Assembly: GCA_015272215.1 (NCBI GenBank)
Contig: JACYMD010000093.1
Location: 186,001-250,000 of the forward strand
Length of the DNA: 64,000 nucleotides
Direction of reading: 5' to 3'
From: Rivularia sp. T60_A2020_040
Lineage (GTDB): Bacteria > Cyanobacteriota > Cyanobacteriia > Cyanobacteriales > Nostocaceae
Shown here: positions 54,528-63,421 of the stretch, piece by piece
Numbering within the stretch: position 1 is the first letter of the stretch
Layout: every line of letters starts with the position of its first letter
Position numbers and translations under genes: made by a program
Notes under the pieces: model-generated
The model's input: the letters and a program-made list of their open reading frames with translations, nothing else
Told to the model about the DNA's origin: nothing
Databases searched by the model: none

Positions 54528-55028
54528 ATGAAATCTTGTCGCTCCCAAATCTTGTTTTTTACAACTTTTTTGACGAGTACTGTCCTAAGTGTATTTACTC
54601 TAATTAGCTCTGTGCCTGTAAAAGCAAATACATCTTTCTTTGGCAAAATTAGCTTGTCACCAAGCTCTGAAGGTGTCAGAAAATCAGTCACAGGTTATAC
54701 CGGCGGTTCTTACCCATTGTCCGCAATCAGTAATCGCGATCGCCGTAATAATTTATGTATCGGTTTTGCAGATCCCAAACCAGACCATATTTTAGTTTTA
54801 GAGAAAGATTTCCCAAAATTAAATATAAAAGTCAACAGCAGGGGTTATGACACAACTTTATTGATAGTAGGACCAAACGACAAAACAATTCGCTGTGGAG
54901 ACGATACTGGTGAAAGTAAAGACGCTAGCATCAACGATAGTGACTGGAAAGCCGGAACTTATAAAGTTTGGGTAGGCAGCTTTAAAGCAGGAGTAAAACG
55001 CAATTACAAACTTTCTTTGCAACAATAG
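54528..55028 (+). CDS. Secreted protein with PPC-like domain
   Basis: This 166-residue exported protein has a signal peptide ending near PVKA-NT (about residue 35). The mature part resembles the pre-peptidase C-terminal (PPC) beta-sandwich, with YDTTLLIVGPNDKTIRCGDD, then DASINDSDWKAGTYKVWVGS and an end strand YKLSLQQ. Two Cys (CIGFADP and IRCGDD) may form a disulfide. No enzyme domain is attached. A GTATATA-rich leader precedes the ATG at 54528. Its function is unknown; a periplasmic binding role is a guess. Confidence 0.72.
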   Translation: MKSCRSQILFFTTFLTSTVLSVFTLISSVPVKANTSFFGKISLSPSSEGVRKSVTGYTGGSYPLSAISNRDRRNNLCIGFADPKPDHILVLEKDFPKLNIKVNSRGYDTTLLIVGPNDKTIRCGDDTGESKDASINDSDWKAGTYKVWVGSFKAGVKRNYKLSLQQ

Positions 55029-55106
55029 TTCCAAAATACCGTACTAATGAATTATAATATTGTTAGGAATAGGGAATAGAGCATTGGATAAAACTCCCAA
55101 ATTTTT

Positions 55107-55186
55107 AATCCAAAATCCGTCTTGGAAAGTTTTGGGGTTCGAGAATCTACACCCCAAACTTTCCGCAAAATCTAAAATCCAAAATT
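55107..55186. repeat. GGAAAGTTTTGGGG hairpin element, copy 1
   Basis: AATCCAAAATCCGTCTTGGA begins the element. GGAAAGTTTTGGGGT (55124-55138) pairs with ACCCCAAACTTTCC (55150-55163) with one bulge. CGCAAAATCTAAAATCC closes it. A second copy with a different loop is at 59657-59744. Confidence 0.85.
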
Positions 55187-55267
55187 AAACAACTCCTAAC
55201 TCCTAACTTTTCTTGTCCCCATGGAAGAGTAAGATAGATTGTAAAGGCATTCCGAGGGTGCAAACTC

Positions 55268-56071
55268 GTGTTATCAACACTTATTACTGACTTTCGTATT
55301 ATATTTGAGCGCGACCCAGCGGCTCGTAACTGGTTAGAAGTATTATTCTGCTACCCCGGTTTGCAAGCCTTGTTAATGCATCGAATCGCTCGTTGGATGC
55401 GTAATGTAGGAATTCCTTTTCTTCCTCGTTTAACTTCTCATTTAGCGCGTTTTTTGACAGGAGTAGAAATTCACCCAGGAGCGACGATTGGTAAAGGTGT
55501 TTTTATCGATCATGGTATGGGTGTAGTTATCGGTGAAACAGCAATTATCGGAGACTACGCACTGATTTATCAAGGTGTGACTTTGGGTGGTACTGGTAAA
55601 GAAACTGGTAAACGTCACCCGACTTTAGGAGAATACGTAGTAGTTGGTGCTGGTGCGAAAGTGCTAGGAAATCTCCAAATCGGTAACAACGTGCGTATTG
55701 GTGCGGGTTCAGTGGTGTTGCGAGATGTCCCTTCCGATTGTACTGTTGTAGGTGTTCCCGGTAGAATTGTCTATCGTTCAGGTGTAAAAGTTGACCCATT
55801 AGAACACGGGCGTTTACCAGATGCCGAAGCTCAAGCAATCCGGGCTTTGGTAGACAGAATTGAGCAGTTAGAGCAACAAATTGAGCAATTACAAGAAAAA
55901 CAGCAAAGCGTTTCAGAAAGTTTTGCAAATGTTCTTGTGGGAAAAAATCATGGTATTAATTCTCATGTTCTTAGTGAAGGGCATTTGAGAGAACATCATG
56001 CTCATGTTCATACTCAATGTCGTTTGGAAGATAAAGCGATCGATGAGTTTTTGGATGGTTCAGGGATTTAA
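55268..56071 (+). CDS. cysE: Serine O-acetyltransferase CysE
   Basis: CysE makes O-acetylserine from serine and acetyl-CoA, the first step of cysteine synthesis. The 267 residues from the GTG at 55268 start with the helical domain ([20 protein letters not shown]), then the left-handed beta-helix of hexapeptide repeats (about 70-175). The active-site pattern is [18 protein letters not shown] and [18 protein letters not shown]. After a coiled coil ([17 protein letters not shown]) the tail is His-rich ([13 protein letters not shown]), which is unusual and could bind metal. No cysteine-pathway neighbour is present. Confidence 0.94.
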   Translation: MLSTLITDFRIIFERDPAARNWLEVLFCYPGLQALLMHRIARWMRNVGIPFLPRLTSHLARFLTGVEIHPGATIGKGVFIDHGMGVVIGETAIIGDYALIYQGVTLGGTGKETGKRHPTLGEYVVVGAGAKVLGNLQIGNNVRIGAGSVVLRDVPSDCTVVGVPGRIVYRSGVKVDPLEHGRLPDAEAQAIRALVDRIEQLEQQIEQLQEKQQSVSESFANVLVGKNHGINSHVLSEGHLREHHAHVHTQCRLEDKAIDEFLDGSGI

Positions 56072-56454
56072 TAGTTAGGAGTTAAGAGTTAGGAGTTAAG
56101 AGTTAGGAGTTAAGAGTTAAAAATAATTAATAGATAATCGATACCAATGTAGAGACGTTGCACTGCAACGTCTCAAAATCTCAATTCATACCCGCATTTA
56201 GAAATGCCGATATCTTAGTTCTATGAGTTATTCAACAATTAGAAGCCTTGACGATAACCAATAGCCAAATGGTTAAGTAACAATATCTCGTGCAGAACAG
56301 GAAGAAGACTCCGTAATCAGAAATTTCCTGAATTTTTTATGACAATCAATTAATCTTTCGTTTACCAAATTTGTGCGTCCCAACTGCTAAATACGGAGAC
56401 GTAGCATTGCTACGTCTCTACAAGGTTGGCTGGTTAACAATAAAATTTTTGATG
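56072..56454. repeat. Spacer with STRR and two 21-bp palindromes
   Basis: GTTAGGAGTTAAGA units (56075-56118) follow cysE. AGACGTTGCACTGCAACGTC lies at 56153-56173, with AGACGTAGC/GCTACGTCT at 56397-56417. There is no gene in the spacer. The palindromes are copies 4 and 5 of the family seen at 39708. Confidence 0.8.
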
Positions 56455-57036
56455 CTACGGATTCACTTCAGTTATATCCCAAACCCCTACATCATCCATT
56501 ACATAAAAAGTCCGATTTTGTGGTTCTCCCCTCAATCGCAAATGGTCAACTTTTACAGGTTCAAATAATAATAAACAAAAGTTATCCAAGGGTTTATTTG
56601 CATCTGGCTGCGGTGGTGAAAATGCTTCGGGATTCGCTCTGGGTTTTCCCGGATGCGCCCAGGCAAATTGGATACGAGCATTGTCTGAAAGGTCTTGCCA
56701 TGTTGATTCGCGGGCTTTTTGCAATTCGGATTCTTGATGATTGGCATCAATAATTATAATGTTTCCAGCAATGCGGAATTGTTCACGAGTAGTGGTGAAG
56801 TACCAGCAAATTTCTCCTGCTTGTTGATGATTAATTTCTGTAATTTTTTCGCTGCGAGTATCGGTAATAATTTTTAACTTATTGGTATCCTCTAGAAAAC
56901 CGCGAAACACCACAGTACGATTAGCCGCAGTTCCATCACTGCGGACAGTTGCTAATTGGAAGTAGCGTGAATGGGGTTGATTGCGATTCTTTTTCAAAGC
57001 GTTAGCTAAGAACGATCGCCAAGGAGCAATAGACAT
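56455..57036 (-). CDS. FMN-dependent PPOX-type flavoprotein
   Basis: This 193-residue protein of the pyridoxamine-phosphate-oxidase-like split-barrel group matches the cyanobacterial 'Npun_F5749/Alr4036-type' subfamily, which binds FMN. Supporting features are RYFQLATVRSDGTAANRTVV, RSEKITEINHQQAGEICWYF (FMN phosphate-contacting Arg and Lys) and the C-terminal substrate region VDHLRLRGEPQNRTFYVMDD. It is probably not the true PdxH because the PLP-contacting residues are unclear. It is divergent from the ribonucleotide reductase gene across a repeat-rich 224-bp spacer. Confidence 0.85.
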   Translation of the reverse strand: MSIAPWRSFLANALKKNRNQPHSRYFQLATVRSDGTAANRTVVFRGFLEDTNKLKIITDTRSEKITEINHQQAGEICWYFTTTREQFRIAGNIIIIDANHQESELQKARESTWQDLSDNARIQFAWAHPGKPRANPEAFSPPQPDANKPLDNFCLLLFEPVKVDHLRLRGEPQNRTFYVMDDVGVWDITEVNP

Positions 57037-57180
57037 CTTCGGATTTTGGATTTTAGATTTTGGATTTTGGGTTAAATTTTAGATTATCCCTCTCGATTCC
57101 ATAAATATTTACGTTTATTAGCCAGATAAAACCACTCCCCATCCCCTTGTCACCCCATCTCCCCATCTCTGTAGCGTATA
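57037..57180. repeat. GGATTTTAGATTTTGG and CCCCATC-type STRRs
   Basis: TTGGATTTTAGATTTTGGAT (about 57042-57070) is the reverse complement of the AAAATCTAAAATCC family seen elsewhere. CCCCATCCCCTTGTCACCCC repeats (about 57136-57170) are the complement of the G-rich repeat near 52490. Confidence 0.8.
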
Positions 57181-57260
57181 TTTCAAAATTTTGCAATCTT
57201 TAATTGTACTGCTATTTGGCGTATAGTCTTAATCTGAAAGAAAAAAGACGCGATAAAAAT

Positions 57261-59561
57261 ATGGTTCGAGAGCTTGAACGGAAACACCTGGGTGCAAACT
57301 TTCCAGAAACAGCCCCTGCGGCAAATCCTGTATTTTTCAGGACTTACAGCCGTCGTCAACAGTCTATAGGAACTAGAGAAACTTGGGAAGAGGTTTGCGA
57401 TCGCACTCTTCAAGGTTTGGTTGAGTTGGGTAAGCTAACTCACGATGAAGCTGCAATTTTGGAGCGGATGCAGCGCAATCTGAAGGCTCTACCGAGTGGA
57501 AGATGGTTATGGGTGGGTGGTACAACTTGGCTGACTCAACCGAAGAATTTTTCGGGGGCTTATAACTGTACTTCGACAAATGTCATTGACTGGAAAGCTT
57601 TCGGGTTAATGATGGATTTGGCGATGATGGGCTGTGGTACGGGAGCGATTTTAGAACCAAAATATATTAATCAGTTACCATGCATCCGCAATCGTTTAAA
57701 AGTAACGATACAAGGCGATATTGGTAAAACTATAGCGAACGAACGTCGTGAATTTACGGAAACAAAAATAGTTGATAATAGCGCGACTATTTATGTCGGT
57801 GATAGCCGTCAAGGTTGGGTTCAGTCTTATCAAACTCTTTTGGAATTATCTACTGACGAGCGTTTTAACGAAGAAGTTGAAGTAATCGTTGATATCAATG
57901 ATATTCGTCAAGCTGGGGAACCGTTGCAAGGTTTCGGTGGTATGGCGAATCCGGTGAAGTTGCCGGAACTTTATCAGCGTTGTGCATCGATTCTCAACAA
58001 GGCTTTAGGAAGGCAATTGAATTCTGTGGAGTGTTGTTTGTTGATTGATGAAGCGGCTGTGACGATTGTTGCTGGCAATATTCGTCGATCGGCCGGAATG
58101 CGTCAAGGTATCAGCGAAGACACTGCATTCGCTGACGCAAAAGCAAACTTATGGCAGCAAGATAAAGATGGAAATTGGCGGATAGATCCAGAACGTGATG
58201 CCTTACGTATGGCAAATCATACAAGGGTATTTCACCAAAAACCAACTTTAGAAGAATGTGTGAATGCCGTTCGTAAGCAATATTACAGCGGTGAAGGTGC
58301 CATTCAATGGGCTGGTGAAGCTGTTGCTAGAGCAAACCTTGATTTGCTAACTACGTTAGAACTTAAAACAGAATTTTTAAAAAATTACCAGCAAGGTGAA
58401 GCCAAAGATTGGCTAATGAAAAACTATTCTCACCTTGATAAAAATGAAATTGAGCATCGTTTGGATAGGTTTGGTTTAAATCCATGCGGAGAGATTATTG
58501 GTTCTAATTTTCACTGTAACCTTAGTGAAATTCACTTAAATCAAATTGACCCCGAAAATTACAAAGAACAAGAACTTGCTTTTACAGCCGGTGCTTTATC
58601 TGTAGCAGCGCTGTTGAATCATAAATTCTTGGAACCTCGCTATCAATACAGTCGCGAATTAGACCCGATTGTCGGTGTATCATTTACTGGCTTATTTGAT
58701 TTCTTTGTCAGTGCTTTTGGGGTTGACTGGTTGCATTGGTGGTCTCAAGGAAGACCTGCAACCAACGAAGGTTTAGCCTTTAAACGTCGCGAACAAGAAT
58801 ATCTGAGTATGTGGAAAGATATTGTACATCGGGTAGTTTGGGAATATTGCGATCGCCATCATATCAAGCGTCCCAATCGCTGTACCACAGTGCAACCGAG
58901 CGGTACGAAATCCTTACTCACCGGGGCTTCTCCAGGATGGCACCCACCCAAAGCCCAAAGATTTATTCGTCGGATAACTTTCCGCAAAAATGACCCCGTA
59001 GCCTTAGCTTGTATTGACTACGGGTATGCTGTAGTTCCTTCGCAAGCCGATAAAGACGAAAACGGCAACTTGTTAAATGATCCCTTCGACTCTCGCTGTA
59101 CCGAATGGTTAGTAGAAATTCCCGTTGCTGTACCTTGGGCTGATGTACCGGGTGCCGATCAAATTGCGATCGATCAATTTGGGGCTTTAGCTCAAATGGA
59201 TTTTTATATGCAGGTGCAGCAATTCTATGTTACTCACAACACTTCAGCCACCATTGAAGTGCGAGAAAACGAAGTAGAAGAGTTAGGAAATCGGATTTAT
59301 CAAGCAATTCAAAACGATGAAGGCTATATCAGCGCCGCACTTTTGGCAAGATTTGACGACCATCAAACCTTTCCTCGCTTACCATTTGAACCAATCGATA
59401 AACAACAATATGAAGAGTTGATGGCACAAGTCGAAAATCGTCGTGAGACAAATGATTTTAACAATGCATTGAAACGGTATGATTTCGGTGAATTAATGGA
59501 AGCCGGACCATCCGGATGCGATTCCGACAAGTGTATGATGCCCGAAGATAAACCTATGTAA
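57261..59561 (+). CDS. nrdJ: Adenosylcobalamin-dependent ribonucleoside-triphosphate reductase (class II)
   Basis: This enzyme makes deoxyribonucleotides from NTPs using a radical from adenosylcobalamin; it is monomeric and oxygen-independent. I start at the ATG at 57261, giving 766 residues; a TTG-initiated extension upstream has no family support. Active-site features are Cys103 (YNCTSTN), Cys409 and Glu411 in NPCGEI, Cys419, and the C-terminal redox pair Cys753/Cys758 (GCDSDKC). VSFTGLFDF and VQPSGTKSLLTGASPGWH are family motifs. No intein is present, although some cyanobacterial homologues carry one. Need for B12 fits with the cobalt transporter genes in the window. Confidence 0.93.
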   Translation: MVRELERKHLGANFPETAPAANPVFFRTYSRRQQSIGTRETWEEVCDRTLQGLVELGKLTHDEAAILERMQRNLKALPSGRWLWVGGTTWLTQPKNFSGAYNCTSTNVIDWKAFGLMMDLAMMGCGTGAILEPKYINQLPCIRNRLKVTIQGDIGKTIANERREFTETKIVDNSATIYVGDSRQGWVQSYQTLLELSTDERFNEEVEVIVDINDIRQAGEPLQGFGGMANPVKLPELYQRCASILNKALGRQLNSVECCLLIDEAAVTIVAGNIRRSAGMRQGISEDTAFADAKANLWQQDKDGNWRIDPERDALRMANHTRVFHQKPTLEECVNAVRKQYYSGEGAIQWAGEAVARANLDLLTTLELKTEFLKNYQQGEAKDWLMKNYSHLDKNEIEHRLDRFGLNPCGEIIGSNFHCNLSEIHLNQIDPENYKEQELAFTAGALSVAALLNHKFLEPRYQYSRELDPIVGVSFTGLFDFFVSAFGVDWLHWWSQGRPATNEGLAFKRREQEYLSMWKDIVHRVVWEYCDRHHIKRPNRCTTVQPSGTKSLLTGASPGWHPPKAQRFIRRITFRKNDPVALACIDYGYAVVPSQADKDENGNLLNDPFDSRCTEWLVEIPVAVPWADVPGADQIAIDQFGALAQMDFYMQVQQFYVTHNTSATIEVRENEVEELGNRIYQAIQNDEGYISAALLARFDDHQTFPRLPFEPIDKQQYEELMAQVENRRETNDFNNALKRYDFGELMEAGPSGCDSDKCMMPEDKPM

Positions 59562-59656
59562 AATTGAAGCATCAAATATCGTAATTATTAATTTTAGATT
59601 TTAGATTGAACAATTATTCCGGGATATAGTACAAGCCCCGGATAGATTTGGGAAAT

Positions 59657-59744
59657 CAATCCAAAATCCGTCTTGGAAAGTTTGGGGGGAAGAAAATCTA
59701 CACCCCCAACTTTCCGCAAAATCTAAAATCTAAAATCTAAAATT
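59657..59744. repeat. GGAAAGTTTGGGGG hairpin element, copy 2
   Basis: CAATCCAAAATCCGTCTTGG opens the element. GGAAAGTTTGGGGG (59675-59688) pairs with CCCCCAACTTTCC (59702-59714), and CGCAAAATCTAAAATC units close it. It is the same as 55107-55186 except for the loop and a few compensated bases. Confidence 0.85.
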
Positions 59745-59783
59745 GTTTGAATTGTTCCTTTTTCACCCTTTGGAGATAAAAAA

Positions 59784-60002
59784 ATGTTCCTCGAAGAACT
59801 AGCACCATTATTTAAAGAATTCACCCAGCACCCAGCTTCATTTATGGGGGGATTTGTCTCTGGTGTACTCAGACTTAGCCTCGCTGATGATCCAGTAAAA
59901 AGCTGGTTAGCACAACAAACAAATACAACAAATTTTCCTACTTCTACCAATACAACCCACAATGGTAAGAATAATGGACCTCAAAGTATTTCTATTGAGT
60001 AA
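59784..60002 (+). CDS. Small conserved-type protein, 72 aa
   Basis: The product has 72 residues: a helical, conserved-looking start (FLEELAPLFKEFTQHPASFM) with GGFVSGVLRLSLADDPVKSW, then a Thr/Asn-rich flexible tail. GGAG lies ten bases before the ATG, and a strong terminator follows 50 bp after the stop, so it is an independent gene. I believe similar small proteins are common in cyanobacteria, but I know no function. The hydrophobic 20-30 region could sit on a membrane. Confidence 0.75.
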   Translation: MFLEELAPLFKEFTQHPASFMGGFVSGVLRLSLADDPVKSWLAQQTNTTNFPTSTNTTHNGKNNGPQSISIE

Positions 60003-60051
60003 AGTATTTAGCTAATAGAAAGATTTGGTTAATAGATAGTTAAATTGAACA

Positions 60052-60084
60052 AGGTCTGCTGATTTTCAGCAGACCTTTTGTTTA
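60052..60084 (+). terminator. Strong Rho-independent terminator
   Basis: AAGGTCTGCTGA pairs perfectly with TCAGCAGACCTT (12 bp) around a TTT loop, followed by TTGTTTATT. It follows the small protein gene at 59784-60002. Confidence 0.92.
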
Positions 60085-60468
60085 TTTAATGGTTAAGGTT
60101 AGTGCTGATATCAAGCAATATAGTCTAATTCAGATAACTAATAGTGATGAATTTTACAACATCTAAAAAAACCATAAAAGCCTTACTCTCTTATTAGAAG
60201 TATATATAAGTTACACTGATTTTAAGTTGTAAAAGTTTGTGATATATCATACCTTGAAAAATTGCAGTCATCAGGTACTATAAAAACGTATTCGTGAGTT
60301 CAGTCCTAGGAATGGTTTATTTTGAGTTAATGCAGCTACTAATTGCTGATTATTAATTAGATAATTAACCATTAATAAAATTAGATTTTTCGCTGAACAG
60401 AAGAAAGCTAATCGTCTGAATTTGACCTGGGGCTGAGCGATTCGCTATTTCTAGAACCGTTAACAAGC
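60085..60468. other. Upstream region of the RNA-binding protein gene
   Basis: These 380 bp have no gene. The last 60 bp (GACCTGGGGCTGAGCGATTC) are of mixed composition in an AT-rich background and probably form the 5' leader of the RNA-binding protein gene. Cyanobacterial rbp genes often have long, cold-regulated leaders. That is family knowledge, not shown here. Confidence 0.45.
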
Positions 60469-60765
60469 ATGACTATTTACGTTGGAAATCTTTCCTATCG
60501 GGCTACAGAAGCAGACTTGAGAGCAGTATTTGCCGATTATGGTGAAGTGACTAGAGTTGTGTTGCCAACCGATCGCGAATCAGGTAAAATGCGCGGATTC
60601 GCCTTTGTTGACCTCAATGAAGAAGCTAGTGAAGACAATGCCATTTCTGAGCTAGACGGAGCAGAATGGATGGGTCGTCAAATCCGGGTTAACAAAGCTA
60701 AACCAAAAGAAGATAATCGTCCCCGTGGTGGTTTTGTGAGAAAGGCAGATTTTCAAGAACAATAA
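60469..60765 (+). CDS. rbp: RRM-type RNA-binding protein (Rbp)
   Basis: This 98-residue protein has one RNA recognition motif (residues 1-78), with RNP2 IYVGNLSY at 3-10 and RNP1 KMRGFAFVDL at about 40-49. The C-terminal tail is short and basic (PKEDNRPRGGFVRKADFQEQ), lacking the long Gly-rich stretch of cold-induced Rbps such as RbpA1. It is thus closer to the short-tail group. It acts in the cytoplasm and binds RNA; some members help mRNA localise to the thylakoid. It has a long non-coding upstream region and its own unit. Confidence 0.92.
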   Translation: MTIYVGNLSYRATEADLRAVFADYGEVTRVVLPTDRESGKMRGFAFVDLNEEASEDNAISELDGAEWMGRQIRVNKAKPKEDNRPRGGFVRKADFQEQ

Positions 60766-62045
60766 ATTTTTTATTTAAATAAAGCCGCAAAATTTCTCGT
60801 TATCGTTTTTTATTTGATACAGGAATCAATCTTGCACCAATCTTTTAGTTAATACAATTAATCTATGTACTTGTATAACTAATACCATTTTTGATTTGAG
60901 ATTTTGGATTCTAAAAAAGCTGCTAGATAAGCTTTTCAAGATTCCATCTGCCGTAATCCGGATTCAAATTGGTATCAGGTTTTAAAACAAGATTAATCAA
61001 ATTTTTTTTGACTATTTCCTGAAGTATAAAATTCTGTAACGGGAATTATGTAGATTACTAATTTGCACTAAATGCAATAAATTTCAAGTACAAATAAAGC
61101 AAGTTGCTCGCTTTAGATTTCATCAAAGGAATGCAAGGTATTTGATTGTGGCTGTTTGCCAATTGAGCAATACAAACAGCTATATTTTGTGCTGAATAAA
61201 ACTAAACCACAGAAAAACTTCATAGAAACAACCCCGACAAGATACCGATTATATCGGATATCATCAAAAGTCGGGTTTTCCTAATTTTAGAGAAAATTAA
61301 AAATAAATTAAAAATAAATTAAAAATAAATTAAAAGTACTCCACCACATTAATTTTGATGGATCGAGGTAGTGCGGTCAACAAGTAGCGTGTCCCCTTCG
61401 GATATGCATCTTGGTTGCTAGCTACTACCAGGGAGCGAGACGCTCCCACTACAAACGCATTACCCCTGATAACTTATGTGGTGAAGTAGTTTTGATTTTT
61501 TTGAATTGTAACAGTTTTTACCAAAAATTAACTTCCAACAGACATATTCCATCACTTGCCATAATAGTTTTACTGATTTGGAAAAATAGAAGTTTCAAGC
61601 TGAGAGTAGAAATCAGAACAATGACTAGAGAATTTTGTAGAGAATATTACATTCGGCTCAATTAAAATAAATTTATTTTTGCAACTAAATTAACTTTTCA
61701 TTATCTGTTTAAAGTTAAAATAGCAATCATTTTTGTTAACTTATAGACTTATAAAATATAAATATGAATCGCGAAAAAATTCAAATAAATTAAATTGAAA
61801 AACTTAAAAATTTATTTATAATTGCTGCAACAGCAAGTGAAAATCTTGATTTTAAGGATTTGAATGCTTAAATAACCGAAAAAAAGCGCAATTTAGGATA
61901 AATGATTATTTGTTTTTTATCTAAAATTGCATTTGCGTTCCTAAAATACCTCTCTAATATAGAGGCAGCAACCATAAGTTGTAACCCTGACGGCATCTTC
62001 TCAAATAAAAGCCATAGCTAACGAGACCATAGGAAAATAATTATT
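60766..62045. other. 1.28-kb spacer before fbp
   Basis: No gene is supported. It holds a single AAGTCGGGTTTTC arm (near 61269), TTAAAAATAAA tandem units (about 61298-61335) and the hairpin element ACCAGGGAGCGAGACGCTCC plus CACTAC at 61427-61452. It also holds the ATAACTTATGTGGTGAA segment shared with about 4339. One 84-codon frame overlaps these repeats and looks like chance. The fbp promoter and a leader of mixed composition (TCTAATATAGAGGCAGCAAC near 61952) occupy the end. Confidence 0.6.
61427..61452. repeat. ACCAGGGAGC-GCTCCCACTAC hairpin element
   Basis: The GGGAGC/GCTCCC stem has loop GAGAC between CCA and CACTAC. Copies with other loops are at 8014-8039 and 18167-18192, and GTGTCC lies about 35 bp upstream in both this and the 18.1-kb copy. 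Confidence 0.8.
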
Positions 62046-63095
62046 ATGACAAAAGCAGCAGAACACGAAGACAAAGGGATTCAACACATCACAGATAAAG
62101 GACTAGATAGAGATTGTACGACTTTATCGCGTCACGTATTGCAGCAATTTCAAGGCTTTTCAGCCCAAGCACAAGATTTAAGTGCGCTGATGAATCGTAT
62201 CGGGCTTGCGGGTAAATTAGTTGCTCGTCGTCTCAGTCGCGCTGGTTTAATGGAAGGTGTTCTGGGATTTACCGGAGAAGTTAACGTACAGGGAGAATCC
62301 GTCAAAAAGATGGATGTCTACGCTAACGATGTGTTTATCTCAGTTTTCAAGCAAAGCGGTTTGGTATGTCGCTTAGCTTCCGAGGAAATGGATGAACCGT
62401 ATTATATTCCGGAAAACTGTCCTATAGGTAGATATACTTTACTCTACGACCCCATTGATGGCTCATCCAATACAGACACAAACTTGAGCTTGGGTTCGAT
62501 TTTTGCAATTCGTCAACAAGTTGGAGAAGATAGCGACGGACAAGCCAAAGATTTACTAGCTCCGGGTAACAACCAAATTGGAGCCGGATATATTCTTTAC
62601 GGTCCGAGTACCATGCTAGTTTACACTATGGGAAAAGGAGTACATTCCTTCACTCTTGACCCTAGTTTGGGTGAATTTATACTTACCGAAGAAAATATTA
62701 AGATTCCCGATAGTGGTTCAGTTTATAGCGTCAACGAAGGGAATTTTTGGCAGTGGGAAGAATCTATGCGGGAATACATCCGCTACGTTCACCGAACTGA
62801 AGGTTATAGCGCTCGTTACAGTGGAGCGATGGTTAGCGACATCCATCGAATTTTAGTTCAAGGTGGCGTATTTCTCTACCCAGGTACAGTACAAAAACCC
62901 GAAGGAAAATTACGTTTACTGTACGAATCCGCTCCTTTAGCTTATGTAATCGAGCAAGCAGGTGGACGAGCTACCACTGGTGAAATGAGGATTTTGGATG
63001 TGGTAGCTGAAAAACTCCACCAGCGCACACCTTTAATTATTGGTAGTAAAGAGAATGTCGCAAAAGTGGAATCTTTTATTCAAAATGGTCACTAA
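62046..63095 (+). CDS. fbp: Fructose-1,6-bisphosphatase, class 1
   Basis: This enzyme hydrolyses fructose 1,6-bisphosphate to fructose 6-phosphate in gluconeogenesis and sugar phosphate turnover. The 349 residues show the metal site: SEEMDEP (Glu113/114) and DPIDGSSN (135-142). The C-terminal substrate region has [20 protein letters not shown] and [20 protein letters not shown]. It is the FbpI type rather than the bifunctional SBPase/FBPase. It lies directly upstream of tal in the same direction; in cyanobacteria fbp-tal-opcA-zwf commonly form a cluster serving the oxidative pentose phosphate route, important in heterocysts and in the dark. Confidence 0.95.
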   Translation: MTKAAEHEDKGIQHITDKGLDRDCTTLSRHVLQQFQGFSAQAQDLSALMNRIGLAGKLVARRLSRAGLMEGVLGFTGEVNVQGESVKKMDVYANDVFISVFKQSGLVCRLASEEMDEPYYIPENCPIGRYTLLYDPIDGSSNTDTNLSLGSIFAIRQQVGEDSDGQAKDLLAPGNNQIGAGYILYGPSTMLVYTMGKGVHSFTLDPSLGEFILTEENIKIPDSGSVYSVNEGNFWQWEESMREYIRYVHRTEGYSARYSGAMVSDIHRILVQGGVFLYPGTVQKPEGKLRLLYESAPLAYVIEQAGGRATTGEMRILDVVAEKLHQRTPLIIGSKENVAKVESFIQNGH

Positions 63096-63096
63096 A

Positions 63097-63160
63097 TGAG
63101 TAGGGAATAGGGAATAGGGAATAGGGAATAGGGAATAGGGAATAGGGAATAGGGAGTAGG
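63097..63160. repeat. GGGAATA STRR
   Basis: About eight tandem GGGAATA heptamers start one base after the fbp stop codon and end in GGGAGTAGG. Confidence 0.9.
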
Positions 63161-63183
63161 AAACAGTAAAAAATAATTTTATG

Positions 63184-63256
63184 GGACTTATGCACTGATA
63201 GCACAATCAATATTCTCGCCTATAGGGAAATTTTACATATCTGATTGCATAAGTCC
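63184..63256. mobile_element. Small MITE-like fold-back element
   Basis: This 73-bp segment has perfect 11-bp terminal inverted repeats, GGACTTATGCA and TGCATAAGTCC. The internal sequences also partly match (CTGATAGC near the left and ATATCTGAT near the right). It encodes nothing. It lies between fbp and tal. Part of the same end sequence (GGACTTATGCTATCAG) occurs at about 8176-8191. It resembles non-autonomous insertion-sequence derivatives, but the parent element is not in this window. Confidence 0.6.
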
Positions 63257-63271
63257 GCTCACTACTCAGTG

Positions 63272-63330
63272 CTTACTGTCAACTGTCCACTGTCAACTGT
63301 CAACTGTCCACTGTCCACTGTCCACTGTTA
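63272..63330. repeat. GTCAACT/GTCCACT STRR
   Basis: Eight tandem heptamers alternate between GTCAACT and GTCCACT in the fbp-tal spacer, about 90 bp before the tal start. Confidence 0.9.
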
Positions 63331-63421
63331 ATTATTCCTTTAGTGAGAAACAATTGACTGCGATTAGGAGCATTAATAGAAAAAGAGAGAAAAATAAATT
63401 TCGGAGTGAAATATAGCCAAT

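Noticed and set aside
61411-61665. 84-codon frame in the spacer before fbp
   Set aside because: It begins inside the dispersed ACCAGGGAGC hairpin element and continues through AT-rich DNA; no family likeness.
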